From contig JAJTUP010000009.1 of assembly GCA_021399435.1 (NCBI GenBank), positions 124,001 through 188,000 on the forward strand: a stretch of 64,000 nucleotides of DNA, written 5' to 3'. A model generated the notes under the pieces. The model ran no database searches. It saw only the letters and a program-made list of their open reading frames with translations, and was not told the origin of the DNA. The stretch is from Diaporthe sp. PMI_573. Taxonomy: Eukaryota; Ascomycota; Sordariomycetes; Diaporthales; Diaporthaceae. Shown here piece by piece: positions 44,941 through 57,413 of the stretch (positions are counted from its first letter, which is position 1; each line of letters opens with the position of its first letter). Both the position numbers and the translations under genes were made by a program.

Positions 44941-46288
44941 GGGGGTTGTGAGGCTTGGGAGACCAGGTCCTCGGCGAGTTTGAAGGTTCCAACTCGGGCT
45001 GATTGCGGTGGAGTGGGATGGATGAAATGAAAAGCTTCAGGCCACACTCAGAGCCTCAGGAGTAGATGAATTCATCTGGCGTTGCATTTTGCAGATTTTC
45101 AGCCTCCGTTGCGATAAGCGTTATTCCATCCTGCAATGGTAGTGAAATGGACTCGAAGGTCTGTCTGGCACACAGTGAGTGATGCCCACGCCTTTCACGT
45201 TTTTACACACCCGGTCTAGACCGGGGCCGGGGTCGACACGGTGGAAAGCTGCCGATTGGTGCCCGGGCATCCAGCGGAAGCGGGAATGTGACTGTGCGAC
45301 CTTCGATACGGTAGGGCAGCAGATGGCACCGCAGAGAGTGCTACCTGAGGAGTGTGCTAACGAGGCAGGATGATGAAATAATAGGGTGAGAGCGATAATG
45401 CGCCGGTAGCATGTAGGCGCCAAGTGAGTCATGATCGTATGACTGGCTGGGATATCATACACGTTGCCGTTATTGTGGCAGCTGTGCCCTGTGAGACATG
45501 TCATGGAGTCTTTTTGGTGGTGGCACCCCGAGTAATGGACTTGGACTGCCACTCTAATAATTTTCTTGCTAGGTGCTGAACGTGAAGAACCTTATCAAAT
45601 ACTATCGAGGCATGGGAAAGAAGCCAAGCCGTGCGGTCGTTTGCTCTAATAGATACGATTTAAATCTTTCGTTGCACTGCCAGCTGGCATTGCATTAACA
45701 CGTTTTTGTACGGAAGGAAAGTCGAGGGCTAGTGCGTCGTCAAGATGATGGCTGTTCTGATTGGAGCCATCCATCCCACGAGCGGTCAGCATGGCGTGCA
45801 TGGCTCGTCGCAGGGGAGTTGGGGGAAGGGAGGAGGAGAGAGGCACGAGGCACGAGGCACGTAAGTCTTGGGGGTGCCCACCCTAGCTGCTACGGTAGGG
45901 CCGTCCCGCCGTCATCGGTAGCTTCCGACAGGGGCAAAGCGGGTTGCTCCTCCACACAGGGGGGTTTTTGTTGACGGGCAGCAAGCAGTTGAGCTGCACA
46001 GGGACAAGGTCTCCGCACTTTCGACAGGTCTCCACTGTGACACAATCACTGGCTGCAGCAATGCATGCGAAAATCTGATCTGGTCGATGGACCTCGGATT
46101 GCATTTGCATTTGCATTTCTCCATCCAGACAGATCCATTGTTCCCATCGGCATCCTCTTGCCTCACGTAAAAGAGAAGAGAAGAGAAGCGAAAGAAGAAG
46201 CAACAAAACAAGCCGCAGGCCCACGCAGTGATATCTCCTATACCTCGCACCAAGTCGTGGTCGTATGCGGGCCTCGTGAGAATTCAAC
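44941..46288. other. Intergenic region upstream of the flavin monooxygenase
   Basis: No gene supported. GCATTT units (about 46098-46117) and a GAAGAGAA run (about 46170-46200) lie in the probable 5' leader of the monooxygenase. Confidence 0.5.
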
Positions 46289-48779
46289 ATGTCCAACGCT
46301 GCCTCGAGCCCCCTGGGCGGGAGCAGCGACGGCGACGTAGACATGGACTCCGACACCCTCGTCAACGGCAACGACGACGAGGCCACCCCGCGTCCCGAGC
46401 CCATCAACGAGAATGCGCCCGTCAACATAATGCCACTGCTCGCGAGGCAGCAGCCCAAGTCAGAGCATCACGATGTGTGCATTATCGGCGCCGGGCCAGC
46501 AGGCCTTATGCTCGGGTATGGAGAATCACTACTTCGCACCACCCCGTCTCATCCAGTTGCGTTCCATCCCGCCACTGGACTTTTGGCTCTAACAACTACT
46601 CGTGCGTACCTATACTGACATGAACAAGCCTGGTCCTCGCCCGCTTCGGCATCAGGCCGCTCATCCTCGATGAGCGGGCCGACCAGACCTCGGCAGGCCG
46701 CGCAGACGGCCTCCAGCCCAAGACCATCGAGACGCTGCGCATGCTCGGGCTGGCCGACACCCTGCTCCAGCAGAGCGTCAAGATCTACGACATCACTATG
46801 TGGCAGTCCCTGTCATCGTCCGGCGAGCACGAGCTCCGCCGGCTGGCGAGGGAGGTCCACTACCCCGCCTTTATCGTCGACCTGGTCGACCCTTTCCTCC
46901 TCATCGGCCACCAGGGCATGGTCGAGAAGGTCTTTGTCGAGGACCTCGCCAAGCGCGGCATCACCGTGCGGAGGTGCCACAAGCTGGACTCGGTCAGCGT
47001 CAAGGACAACGGCACCATGGAGGTCCAGAGCGCGTTCAACGTCACGCGGGACCTGAGGTCCTTCGACACGACGTACCTCGTCGGCTGTGACGGTGCCCAC
47101 TCGCGGGTGCGCAAGATGATCGTCGGGCCGTCGGATCCGGGCGCCAGGGACGACCCGGAGGAGATGTCGATCTGGGGCGTTCTCGACGGCGAGGTCGACA
47201 CCAACTTCCCCGACATATGGACCAAGTGCGTCGTCTTCTCCGAGCAGTACGGCAGCGTCTTGATCATCCCGAGGGAGAGGGACATGACACGGCTGTACAT
47301 CGAAATGAGGCCCGACTCCGACGTGAGCACGGCTGACTCGAGCCCGGCCCGCGTGCAGGCCGCCATCATGCGCCGGGCCGCTCAGATCATCGGATCCGAC
47401 GGCAGGGGGGAGTACCGGATCCGATGGAAGAGGGTCGAGTGGTTCGGCCAGTACCACGTCTCGCAGCGGGTCGCCCCCAGGTTCTCCTGCCCCGTGCCCA
47501 CGGTGCCCGAGCCGGCCAGACAACAGACGCCAACCCCGGCCACCGCCGACCAGGCCACCAGCGTCGCCGAGGACGAGCACAGGATCTTCATCGCCGGCGA
47601 TGCGGCACACACACACTCGCCCAAGGCTGCCCAGGGCATGAACACGGCCCTCCACGACAGCTGGAACCTGGCGTGGAAGCTGAACCTGGCCATCCGGGGC
47701 CTGGCGAAGCCCTCGGTCCTCCTCGAGTCGTACTCGTCGGAGCGGCAGAAGATCGCGCGAGACCTGGTCACCTTCGACTTCAAGCACGCCCAGGAGATGT
47801 CGAGCGGCAACCCGGCCGCCCTGGCCGACAACTTCCGCAAGAACGTGCGGTTCATCTCGGGCGTGGGCTGCGAGTACGCGCCGAACGCGCTCAACCTCAA
47901 GCCCCAGGGCTTCGACGACGACGACGCCGACAACGCCGCCGCCGCCAACGCCAAGAACAGTATGGACGACGCGGGCATCCCAGGGCTGCCGCAGCTGGGC
48001 GCCAGGCCGGGCTGCACGCTCCCTCCCGGCAAGGTGTCGCGGTACATCGACGCCAACCCGGTGGACGTGCAGCTCGACATCCCCGTGCTGGGCCAGTTCC
48101 GCCTGTACTTCTTCATCCCGGACATCCTGTCCGCCCCGGCAGCCGCCTTCCTCGTCTCGCTGTGCGGCGCCATCGCCGAGCCCGACAGCCTCATGAGCAG
48201 GCTGTCCGCCGCCGCGGGCAAGAGCTACCTCGAGCGGCCACGGGTCCCGAGCCACCAGGACATCTTCAAGCGGCCAGAGAGGTACATCGCCGTGAGCCAG
48301 TTGTTCGCCTTTGCGCTGATCAGTACGTCTTTTCCCCCATCGCATCACATGCTTTGCCCTGTGCCTGCCTGGTCCTATGCCGCCGTCCCAGTACCTCCCA
48401 GCAGGCTGGAAGACCTCATAGATAAACAATCCTGCTAACCTCCACCACACCCTCATCAGCATCAACATCAAAGCACCTCTTCGAGATCTCAGACCTCCCC
48501 GCAATCCTGGCCCGCTCCCCCTGGACAATCTACCTAGACGACAGGCCCGACCTCGACACGCGCGGCCTGACCTGCACCGAGAAGTACCTGGGCGCCCCGC
48601 TGCAGGACGGCGAGGTCGCCATCGTCAACGTCCGCCCGGACGGCTACGTCGGCGCCGTGCGGCGGTGGGACATGAGCCCCGGCGGCGGCGGCGGCGAGGA
48701 TTCAATCGAGACGGGCCGCGAGGCCGCGCGGTGGCTGGACGCGTATTTTGATGGTTTCTTGCAGGTGCCTGACTCTTGA
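46289..48779 (+). CDS. FAD-dependent monooxygenase, phenol-2-monooxygenase family
   Basis: Three exons, 46289-46515, 46629-48322 and 48460-48779 (introns 113 and 137 nt), give 746 residues. An acidic N-terminal extension of about 60 residues precedes the FAD-binding motif IIGAGPAGLMLG (65-76). LVGCDGAHSRVR is the DG motif and RIFIAGDAAHTHSPKAAQGMNTALHDSWNLAWKL is the second FAD contact (GD motif), both typical of class A flavin hydroxylases. The C-terminal third fits the thioredoxin-like phenol hydroxylase dimerisation domain (KYLGAPLQDGEVAIVNVRPDGYVG). It probably hydroxylates an aromatic substrate using NADPH and O2; the exact substrate is unknown. Codon third positions are very GC-rich, so long open frames also appear on the opposite strand. 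Confidence 0.93.
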
Positions 48780-49275
48780 TGAGGACGGCTGCTGGGTGAT
48801 TGGAGGTTGCTCGTGATGTGCACGGCCACAATGCACACTTACCCGCTGGCGTTGCGATTCCTGAGACTGAAGTGACCCTTGCTGGCCTGAGCTGAGATGC
48901 CCGGCGTCAGAAACCCAACGAGGGCGCAGGGGAACGAACTCTCGCTGGTATTTATCAGACGGGGAGACTGAGACTTTCACTCGACAAACAGTATAAAGTA
49001 TGATAATAGACTTAAATCGGTTCCACTATGACATGCTCAGCTAACGAGAGGGGAAAATGCCTGCCAAAATGAGTCCCAAAAAAGTCCTGTAAAAGAAGCA
49101 AAAGCGCTTTCTGCTATCGCCGGGCGCTGACACCACCTGAGATTTCGTCTTGCCTCGAATGCCTAAACCCTATTCTCGGCCAACCATGAAATAGTAGCGG
49201 GCAAAAGGCCCCTGCAGCACAAGCGTGCATTGATACCCCGACTGACGTTGAGCAACCCCTCTCCATCACTTCCTC
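48780..49275. other. Intergenic spacer between convergent genes
   Basis: 3' flanks of the monooxygenase and PARP genes. No further feature. Confidence 0.5.
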
Positions 49276-51419
49276 TCACATCTTGACTCGGAAGAGGTAA
49301 CGAAGGCGTACCTGCGAGACGTCGTACGCAATGTACTCGTTGTACAGCAAACCAGATCCAATGACCCCTGTCGGACCGGGCAGTTTGCTGCTCGTGTCGG
49401 GCATCTTGATGCCCTTGAGGGAAGGATGGACGCACTCCGCATCTTTCCACGCTTGCGGTCCGGTACTGCCCTTGCCGAAGGTCGACAAGACCCCCTTCTT
49501 CTTGGCGAGAGCCGCTGCGTTGTACTCACAGTTAGTGAACTCTTGCATGGGCTTGCCAAGCTCGGCCTCGCACAGCAGGAGAAGCGCTGTGTTGTCAGAA
49601 ATATAGGAGTAGCAATAGCCAACGCTCTTGCTGCTCATGTCTGCAAGGTAGATTCCCTTGTCGAACATGTATCCGGTCGCAGGGGCCTCGGGAGGTGCAA
49701 TTCGGAGGCCTTGGCTCAGGATTCCGCCGAAGTTGGTGGCACGGCTGCCATGCCAGAGCAGACGGCGGTCGGAGATCTTGTCCGATATAAACCGATCCTT
49801 CTCGCCCTGGCGCTCAATGCGGAAGATGCTCTCGACCTGTCTGTAGGTAACCACGTGGGTTTGGCCTCGGGTGTTTACGAGATATTCTTTGAGAAGGTTG
49901 AACTCGGCCCCGTTCTGATCGAGCTCCGTCATCTCCTCCATTCCGAGGCCACGGTACTGTCTGTCCAGAGGATGCAAAGTGTTGCGCTCATCAATCTCCG
50001 CTTTGAGAATGTTGGTGGCATCTTTCATGTCGGCCAAGGTCTCGAGGAGCTCTATTTCCCGCTTGACCGTGACCGAATTGTTGATGATCGGCGGGCGGTT
50101 GCGGCCGAAATTGTGTGGGATCAGAGAGTAATACCGGTTGGAGAAGTCCTCAACAGACATGGCGTTTCCAGCAGCCGCAGCCGCAGCAGGGTCATCCAAG
50201 AGAATCGAGAGGTCCTTCAGTGTCTGGAAACCACGCATGATGGTGGCCTTGCTGAGTTTTCCCAAGGGGAGTTTGTCGAGATCATAGTTCATATCGGTCA
50301 TGGCTGCGGCAAAGTACTTTTCGTTGAAGATGAGCTTCATGAGATCCTGGACAGCAGGCTCGAGGGTGCAAGGCGGCGGTCCCTTTTTCGGCTGCCCATT
50401 GCCATCAACTGGCTTGACATCTTCCTCTGAGTCGGAGTCCGGTTGGTAGCTCTTCTCGAGGAAGACGTATTTGTTAGGCTTGGGCTCGTCCATCCGGCTT
50501 TCCCAAGTGAGGCCCGTCTTCTCCTTGAATTTCTTTTTGAATTGTCCCATCGCATCCGAGAGGCTGCCCATTCCCAGAAGCTTGTTCATACCCTGTTCAC
50601 CCACACGTCCCCATCTGGTCCAGGTCTTGGCATCTCCAGCAGAAACGAGGACCTACACAGAGTTAGTCGAGCGCCACTCAGGCCAGACAATACACGTTGA
50701 GCACATACCTGAATTCGGTAGAACTTGTTGTTGTTTGCTCCTGCATTGGTCTGATTCAGGGAGGCGTCCCAGATGACACTATCCTCATCGACGTGAACCC
50801 CGTATCCAGTGAGGTGGCAGCCTTCGTCAACGGGCACCTGGACGTCCCATGACTTGGCAATCTGCTCCTTGCCTATGACAGCAGCCTTGCCGTTTTGAGC
50901 GACCTCGTCGAGCTTTGTCTTCTTGGGTTTTGTTTTGGGCTCGGGGGTCGCAGAAGCCTGCCTCTTCTTGGAAGGATTGTTCTGGACAGGGGCAGGGGCA
51001 GGGGCAGGGGCAGGCTGTGTGGAAGTGGGCTGTGTCGACGAAGGAACAATGGTGTTGTTGCCATTTGGGGTTCCATTCTGGGAGGCATCAAAGAGGTACT
51101 GGGCCTCAGGCTGTCTTGTGTTTGACTGCTCAGACTCGAGAAGCCAGTCCAGGCTGACAATGAAAATACCTCCACGGTCCTTGGCCTGCCAGACCTTGGT
51201 GCACAAGTTGTCGTAGTCGGCCTGGGTGGTGACAACGTGAGTGGTGCCTGTAACAACAGACTTTGCAGCCTGTCCTCCCAAGTCGACAACCTTGGACTCC
51301 AGAAAGGACTGCTTGTAGCCGGTGAACCTTCCACTAAAAGCGATCACACAGCCGTCAAGCAGTGCTCCACTGGCCGGAGGCGCAGAGGCGGCAGCAGCCT
51401 TCTTTGCTTTTGGGGGCAT
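49276..51419 (-). CDS. prpA: Poly(ADP-ribose) polymerase (BRCT-WGR-PARP)
   Basis: Two exons on the minus strand, 51419-50709 and 50652-49276 (56-nt intron, phase 0), give 695 residues. Domains in order are a BRCT domain (about 18-115), a low-complexity Pro/Ala/Lys linker with PAPAPAPAP, a WGR domain (about 195-300, WGR at 251-253), the alpha-helical regulatory domain (about 335-480) and the PARP catalytic domain. The H-Y-E triad is His538 (WHGSR), Tyr572 (GIYLADM) and Glu676 (NEYIAYD), as required for chain elongation. The nuclear enzyme responds to DNA breaks; filamentous fungi usually carry one such gene, named prpA in Aspergillus. An upstream in-frame Met (51470) exists, but the MPPK start fits the family and is preceded by a possible 5' UTR intron end (TTGTAG). 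Confidence 0.96.
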
Positions 51420-52344
51420 GTTGGTCGGTCGGTCACCACGGCTACAAGATGAGTCAGCAAGGTCAGTCACACAGCATTCCCCTGACTAAAACAAACACGG
51501 GGGTACAGACGTCGAGCAAAAAGTAAATGTCCGATTGGGGGATGATGGAGTGATCACTCGACAGACCAGACTCGATTGATTCAATTGACCATGGGACGGT
51601 TGTTGGCAGCTGCAGTTGGTGTGCTGTGCCAAGCAGGAAGAAGTAATGCTGGTGAGGTTTCGCAAACGGAGGAGCAGGGGATCTCCAATGCAGGGTCGAG
51701 TTGGTCGAGGGGTGGAGGATGATGCAAGACAGATTTGGGAGGGACTGGTAGAGGTCGAGGTCGAGGTCGAGGTCCAAGTCGAGGTCCAAGTCGCAGCTGA
51801 GACGCAGAAGGAAAGATAGATCACTTAAAATGAGACCATGGGAGGGACAAGAGAAATTGCGGACGAGATGTTGACGTGAATGTTCGCAGTGACCGCGTTC
51901 CTGCCTGCAAGTTGCCTTGTCCCACCCTTTCCCGTTTCCGGTGTTAACCTGTAGGCTGCAGCAGGCAACAGCTCCCCTTTCCCCAGTTCCCCTCAACACC
52001 TGCCTGGGCACAACGACAGCGCTGCATCCTCTCGCGCCACGTCCTCACGTGTTTTGACCACCACTCTTGCCTGCAATTTTGATGCTGCAGCCTGGTCAGT
52101 CTTGCCTGAAGGCTTGGGCAAGGTGATTTTGATCTTTTCCATCTGGGGCCTTCTGAGAAACAGTGAAACCTTCCAAGATTGCTTACCGCATCTGGCCTTC
52201 TCTTCTCCACGAACAACAAACGCAGGGCTCTCCGCATCTCGGGCAAACGATTCCCTGCCGAGCCATCGCTGTCCATCCTCCCAATACTCTTGCGAGCAAT
52301 TCTTATTCGAGCTGCACCAAACACACATCGTTGCCGATATCAAG
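51420..52344. promoter_or_regulatory. Shared upstream region of PARP and F-box genes
   Basis: The two genes diverge from this 925-bp stretch. It contains a GAGGTC hexamer run (listed separately) and pyrimidine-rich leaders. Frames that extend the F-box gene upstream are open to 52054 but look like 5' UTR. Confidence 0.5.
51752..51798. repeat. (GAGGTC)n-like hexanucleotide repeat
   Basis: About seven imperfect GAGGTC/CAAGTC units in tandem within the PARP/F-box intergenic region. Confidence 0.8.
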
Positions 52345-54024
52345 ATGGCATCCCATTCTTTGGATCCTGTGTCCCAGGGTTCCGACCCTGCGTCCGGGTC
52401 TCCGGGTCTTGTGTCCCAGCCTTCGAAACTTGAGCAGCTTCCTAAGGAGCTTCTGGACAACATCACGAGCTGGCTGCCCACGCTGGACTTCAACTCATTT
52501 CGCCGCACCTCCAGGGAGATTGAGTCCAAGTCCTTCGAATACTGGTCCAATGCTTTTTTCAAGAAGAGGCAGTTCAGTAAGCAGAAACACCTTCCCCACA
52601 CTTCTTCACAACGGTTCTTGACTGCCAGGTACCACCTACTGACCCTTACAGTGATTGATGAGTTCTCCCTGCAGACTCTTGTCGACATTTCAGAACATGC
52701 TGCCCTGTCCAAGTTCATGACCCACCTCATCATTGGTCTTGATGAGCTGCAAGCCAGCCACCGCTTGTCACGTGTGGATTCTGTCGCCGAGTTCAGTCGA
52801 TGGCGGGCTGCCGACTGTGCTCAGAGGGCCCTTCTCCATGGAGGCGGCGCAGCCCATCTCTTGTCAAAGGCCCTAGCCAACCTGCCCAATCTCAAGACCA
52901 TCGACCTTCGCGATTTCAACTCTAACACACGCTATCGAGATGCGATCCCTGGACAAGAGGCACCCCAATGGCGGAGCTACGGCTCATCCCGGTACCAGCA
53001 GTGGCCTCGCGAAACCGAGTGGCTCGTCCGCTTGACGGCTCCGACAACCTTCACTGACACAGTATTCACTGTCGTACTTGCTGCTGTTGCCCGATCCGCA
53101 CCGACCGTGAAGAATCTAGAGGTCATCCTTCGCAATCGGCAGATCTGTATCCAGGACGACGCCTTCAGCACCTTTGGAATCCCGGGAACCCCGCTCGCCA
53201 ACACTCTTCCTGCTCTCACCAAACTGCACCTTGATCTGGATTCACAGGGCTCACCTGCGCACCCATGCCCTCCACAAGTAGACACGCCTCAGCATGCATG
53301 GTTTGATCCTTGCACGGCGTACCTTCGACGTTTCCTTGCCCTTACGCCGAATGTGTCTTGGCTCAGGCTGAACTTTCATCTTCATCGTAACAATAGTTCA
53401 CTTTCTTCCCCTCCCTCAAAGCTGATAACATGGCTGGCGTTGAGACATACCTTCAATGCTCCACTGGACGCCCCCTGGGGGGAAGGTAACCCAGTCCCTA
53501 TCGCCCTGCCTTTACAAAGGCTGGATCTGGGAAACGTCACGACCAGCTTGGTCGCCCTCCGTGCTCTCCTCAAGAAGTTTGTGGATCTCGAGCATATCAG
53601 CATGAGACTTGTTCGTCTGCAGGGTCCAGCGGCCACGTCTGTTCAGAATGTGGACAGCTCAGACACCACTGGTGACTGTGTGTGGGCGAGACTGATTCGC
53701 ACTCTCAGGCTGAACAATCCAAAACTGAAGAAGCTCGAACTGAGTCGCATCTGGGAGGATGCAGATGGGAGCTTCACCAGCATCGTTTTCGTTGACGAGC
53801 ACGATCCTACACTGTATTCGTCTTCCACCAGCACCCGCATCGATACTACCAAGGATACAGACAGGCTTGCTGAGAACACCTATACGATCACCCGTTGGGA
53901 AAAGTCACAGCAAAAGAGTGAAAGCACGGATGGGAACCTATCGGTGGATTCACTGGACGACATGTCATTGGACGGGAATGAGATTGAGGATGAGATTGAG
54001 GATGAGGATGAGGAAATTGAGTGA
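52345..54024 (+). CDS. F-box protein with leucine-rich body and acidic tail
   Basis: An intronless frame of 559 residues from the ATG at 52345 (the frame stays open upstream to 52054). An F-box-like motif LEQLPKELLDNITSWLPTLDFNSFRRTSRE lies near residues 30-65. It is followed by ALSKFMTHLIIGLDELQ, LANLPNLKTIDLRDFN and other leucine-rich segments. F-box proteins link substrates to SCF ubiquitin ligases through Skp1; the substrate is unknown. The C-terminal 25 residues are almost wholly Asp/Glu/Ile (EIEDEIEDEDEEIE), encoded by GATGAGATTGAG repeats. This family of fungal F-box genes is large and poorly studied. Divergent from PARP, with which it shares an upstream region. Confidence 0.8.
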   Translation: MASHSLDPVSQGSDPASGSPGLVSQPSKLEQLPKELLDNITSWLPTLDFNSFRRTSREIESKSFEYWSNAFFKKRQFSKQKHLPHTSSQRFLTARYHLLTLTVIDEFSLQTLVDISEHAALSKFMTHLIIGLDELQASHRLSRVDSVAEFSRWRAADCAQRALLHGGGAAHLLSKALANLPNLKTIDLRDFNSNTRYRDAIPGQEAPQWRSYGSSRYQQWPRETEWLVRLTAPTTFTDTVFTVVLAAVARSAPTVKNLEVILRNRQICIQDDAFSTFGIPGTPLANTLPALTKLHLDLDSQGSPAHPCPPQVDTPQHAWFDPCTAYLRRFLALTPNVSWLRLNFHLHRNNSSLSSPPSKLITWLALRHTFNAPLDAPWGEGNPVPIALPLQRLDLGNVTTSLVALRALLKKFVDLEHISMRLVRLQGPAATSVQNVDSSDTTGDCVWARLIRTLRLNNPKLKKLELSRIWEDADGSFTSIVFVDEHDPTLYSSSTSTRIDTTKDTDRLAENTYTITRWEKSQQKSESTDGNLSVDSLDDMSLDGNEIEDEIEDEDEEIE

Positions 54025-54695
54025 TACTGGGACCAGAAGAACACCTGTGAGCTCCGCACCCATGGCTTAGCCGTGAAGAGATATTGGTTTTGTTGAAGGA
54101 TTTCTTGATGACTTTTGCTGCATCCTTTCAGCCGTCTTGCTTTCGCACTCTTGACAAGAGCCCATTAGCTCAATAAGAGCTGGAGTTCTTTTTATCAGTG
54201 CTTCTTTAGGTAGTATCCCATAGGTAATCGACTCTGGTCATCTACAGTTATTCGCCAACGTAGAAAGTCCCAAAGTCTTGCCATACAGTGTTGAAGAACA
54301 CCAGCACCAGCGGGTCGGCTATTTAAACCCCCGCACGGGTTCGTCCACAAGTTATGTCTGGTCTCGGTGTGGTCGGAGCCTCCTCACTTGAGAACCTGTC
54401 CATGGCGATGTTGGCTCCACCAATATTTTGGTGACCAGCGATGCGCCCGGAGATAGCCCTGTATCACATGGCTCATTGACAAAACACTGAGAATTTTGCA
54501 ATTGATTTGTCTCCTCAAATAAGTGATGACTCTCAGATGGCCTCCTTCCTTGGGATTATCCGCTTTCCAGTGTTTTGTATTTACTATGAAATCCAAAGCT
54601 CAACGTCTTCCCAGTAAAGAGCATAAACTTGGGGGTTTCCACACGTTCGCCCGGACCACCACAAATAATACATATTAAATCCAACATTAACCAAT
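54025..54695. other. Intergenic spacer between convergent genes
   Basis: No gene seen; 3' flanks of the F-box and sulfite-oxidase-like genes. Confidence 0.5.
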
Positions 54696-56438
54696 TTACT
54701 CATCCTCGGCATCTCGCGAATCGTGGGTCTCCCAATATTTCTCGTAATCGTCCCAAGTCTGGGATGGGAAGGCAAGCGGGACGGTGATCGGGGCGAAAGG
54801 AATGCCCTTGTCTGCAAACTCTTGAAGGCGAGCCTTGGTCTTCGGTCGCGTGTTGTTCACACTGTAGACCGAGATTCTATGACAAGAGCTGGTGACGTGC
54901 AGGCCCCAGTTCCACGCGGTCCGCACATCGGGAGGCTGAGTATTAAGAGAATTGTCCCAGCAGCGGCAGACAATCTCGACCCAGCCCTCGACATCGCAGG
55001 GGACACCCATCTCCCAGGTCCGCCAGGTCCACTTGCGCTTCTTTGAGAGGTTCTCGACCGGCACGGTGTACCAGTTGAAACCGCCGTCGGATGAGAGTTC
55101 AACTCGTTCCGGCCAGCGACCGCCGCCAGAATAGGCCCACCCCTTGCAACGGATTGTACCGTTGTGGATCACGACCTGCTTGGTCCACGGCGACATGATG
55201 GCGGAGCTGACTGGCATCTCTTGGATCTGAATGCCATCGGTGAGCTTGACGTTGTGCTTGCCGACCTGCTGGGGGAAGTAGAGGTACTCCTGGCTTTGCA
55301 CTGGTGCGCGAGAAGGTTTTTCAATGGCTTTGATACGATAAAGCCATTTGACGCTTCGGGCCCCGATGTAACCGAACACGACGATGCGGAGGGGGTATCC
55401 GTGGATTCGGGGCAGGGCTTCACCATTCATTTCCCAAGCCAGCAGAACTTCGTTGGCCTTAACCTTGGACCAGGGAACACTGACGAGGTAGTTCATAGTC
55501 TTGTCGTCCTTGAAGTAGGTATCGGCCCCGTAAAACTCCAGATGTTTGGCGCCATCGATCAAACCACCGCAGGCTTTAATGACCTTCTTGAGACTAACAC
55601 CGACATACTTGGCGGTACCAATAGCACCCTCAGCCCACGGAGCCTGAGGAACTTCGTCACCCTGACCGGGATACTTTAGGATCTGTTCAATACGGCGGGT
55701 CCCGGAACACTGCATCGTAATGGTCTTCTCCATCCGAGGAAATTCGGTCTCGTCCATGAGGTCGTCCAAAGTGAATGACCTCGGGTTCTTGACCAAACCG
55801 TCGAGTAGGAAGCTGTAATGTTCTTTCTCAATGATTGGAATACCACCATGGTTTCGAACGAAGTGCAAGGGATTGGGGGTAATCTCTTTGTCAGTCACCA
55901 GACGCTTAGGAGGCTCGCCGTTGTAAGGGAACTGAAGAAGATGAAGCATATCGGCGTGCTTCTCCTTCAGTACGGTGTCCCAAGAATCGTCGGGGATCCG
56001 GGAAAGCGCGCCGCCGACTGCCTTGTGCCACATCTTCCAGTGGGTGCCAGGAAGAACAGGGTTGGTGGCTGGGATAGGACCGAGCTGGAACTCCGGATTG
56101 GGAGGGAAGGTCTGGGACGTCAAGATCTTGTGGGCTGCAGCCTTCTTGTCTGGATAATTCTCCCACTCGACGAAGCTGTTTGGATCCCGTCAGTGATCGA
56201 CTGGATGATGTTGATCGTAAGCGAGTATGACCCACCCGGTCCAACCCTCACGCTCCTCCTCGAAGAGCTTGTTGCAGTCACCGACGCTCTGAATAGCAGT
56301 CTCATCTTTTGTAAGATCACCGAAGATTTGAGGGGGAAGCACTTTGGTCACGGATTCCGTCATATCAAGAACTGGGAGTTCGGCCCCAGAAAGGCCTTGC
56401 TCAATTTTCCACTCATCGGGTCTGTTCGTGGTCTTCAT
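54696..56438 (-). CDS. Sulfite oxidase-type molybdenum cofactor enzyme
   Basis: Two exons on the minus strand, 56438-56236 and 56175-54696 (60-nt intron, phase 2), give 560 residues. The start chosen is MKTTNRPDEW; an upstream in-frame Met at 56522 is less likely. The molybdopterin domain shows FVRNHGGIP, then MQCSGTRR with the conserved Cys224 that ligates molybdenum, and later ALPRIHGYPLRIVVFGYIGARSVKW. The Mo-co dimerisation domain follows (GWAYSGGGRWPERVELSSDGG, later CRCWDNSLNTQPP). No cytochrome b5 or FAD/NAD domains are present, so this is a sulfite-oxidase-like rather than nitrate-reductase protein. It may oxidise sulfite; no peroxisomal C-terminal signal is visible (ends DAEDE). The first ~85 residues precede the core and have no known motif. 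Confidence 0.93.
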
Positions 56439-57413
56439 AATTGCTGGAGCTTTAGGAGAGAGGGGAAACAAGAGATGAAGATTTGCTGATGGAGCAACGT
56501 GCGACTGTGGATTTCGGGACACTCGCCCTTTTAGCTCAGAAGTTGAGCTGACCTCTAGACGTCAGGGAGACGTCACAACTTAAGAAGCTTGCTAGTTCTA
56601 TCACAAACGTGGAACACCAAGCCGTAGGTGTGAGCCCCAATCGTCTTGCTAACAAGTTGAGAATCGCTGATGCAGGACGGGAATCGCCCGCACCTATCCT
56701 TCTACCTGATCAGCAACAAGCTTCCTATGCCTTGGGTAGTGATCTTGGTAGTTCCGTTTCAGCTCTTATGTTACTCTATGGAAAGTCAAAAGCGTAACTC
56801 GGTCAACCTCATTAAGCATGGCGCTTGGTGAGTGGCTGCTCGCTACCGTTGACGCTCGGACGAGGTCCATTCTCCTCTCAAGGTTCCATCGAGGAGGCGG
56901 GGAGACGTAAACGTCCTTTCGCGATTTGCCGATGTAGGTTACTGCACTAATGCCGTGTGCCATTCACGCTGAAGCGTTGCCGTCGCAAGTCGCACGGCTC
57001 GTGTCTGCACTACATTAGTTCAGCATCCCTGGTCGGCGGGTACCGGCCTGCCTAAGCCTGTTGGCTAAAATGCTTCGGGAAGATCGGCGATGCTGCCTCT
57101 GCCTGTGTCAACAACCATCCAAGAATACTCCACTCAGTCAAGAATTCCAACGCCGTGAATATTCCCTGCTTGCACTCCCGTTTTGTAATCTTGCTTTGAT
57201 AACACATCATATGCAATGGCAGTATAATTGATCTGCTCTGAAGTCATCAACATGCTCTATGTTTGTGTTGCTAATTCCTTCCCACCTCACAGAGTATACC
57301 CGGCACTCCGATTCCTCAGATCCAGGCGTTGGCACCCCACCAGCGCAGCTCGCCGACCGGACGACTGTAATTGTCACTTCTCATCACGAGCCAAATTCGA
57401 CTCATCCGTCACG
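56439..57413. other. Intergenic region between divergent sulfite-oxidase-like and DyP genes
   Basis: No separate gene seen. The frame of the DyP gene is open upstream to 57228 and may include an alternative start (see findings). Confidence 0.5.

Noticed and set aside
46813..48528. 571-codon open frame antisense to the flavin monooxygenase, and a 333-codon plus-strand frame at 47424-48425
   Set aside because: Both arise from the extreme GC third-position bias of the monooxygenase. Their proteins are Arg/Gly/Ala/Leu-rich with no domain, while the monooxygenase frame has all family motifs.
49426..50430. 334-codon plus-strand frame across the PARP gene
   Set aside because: Antisense shadow of a well-supported PARP catalytic region.
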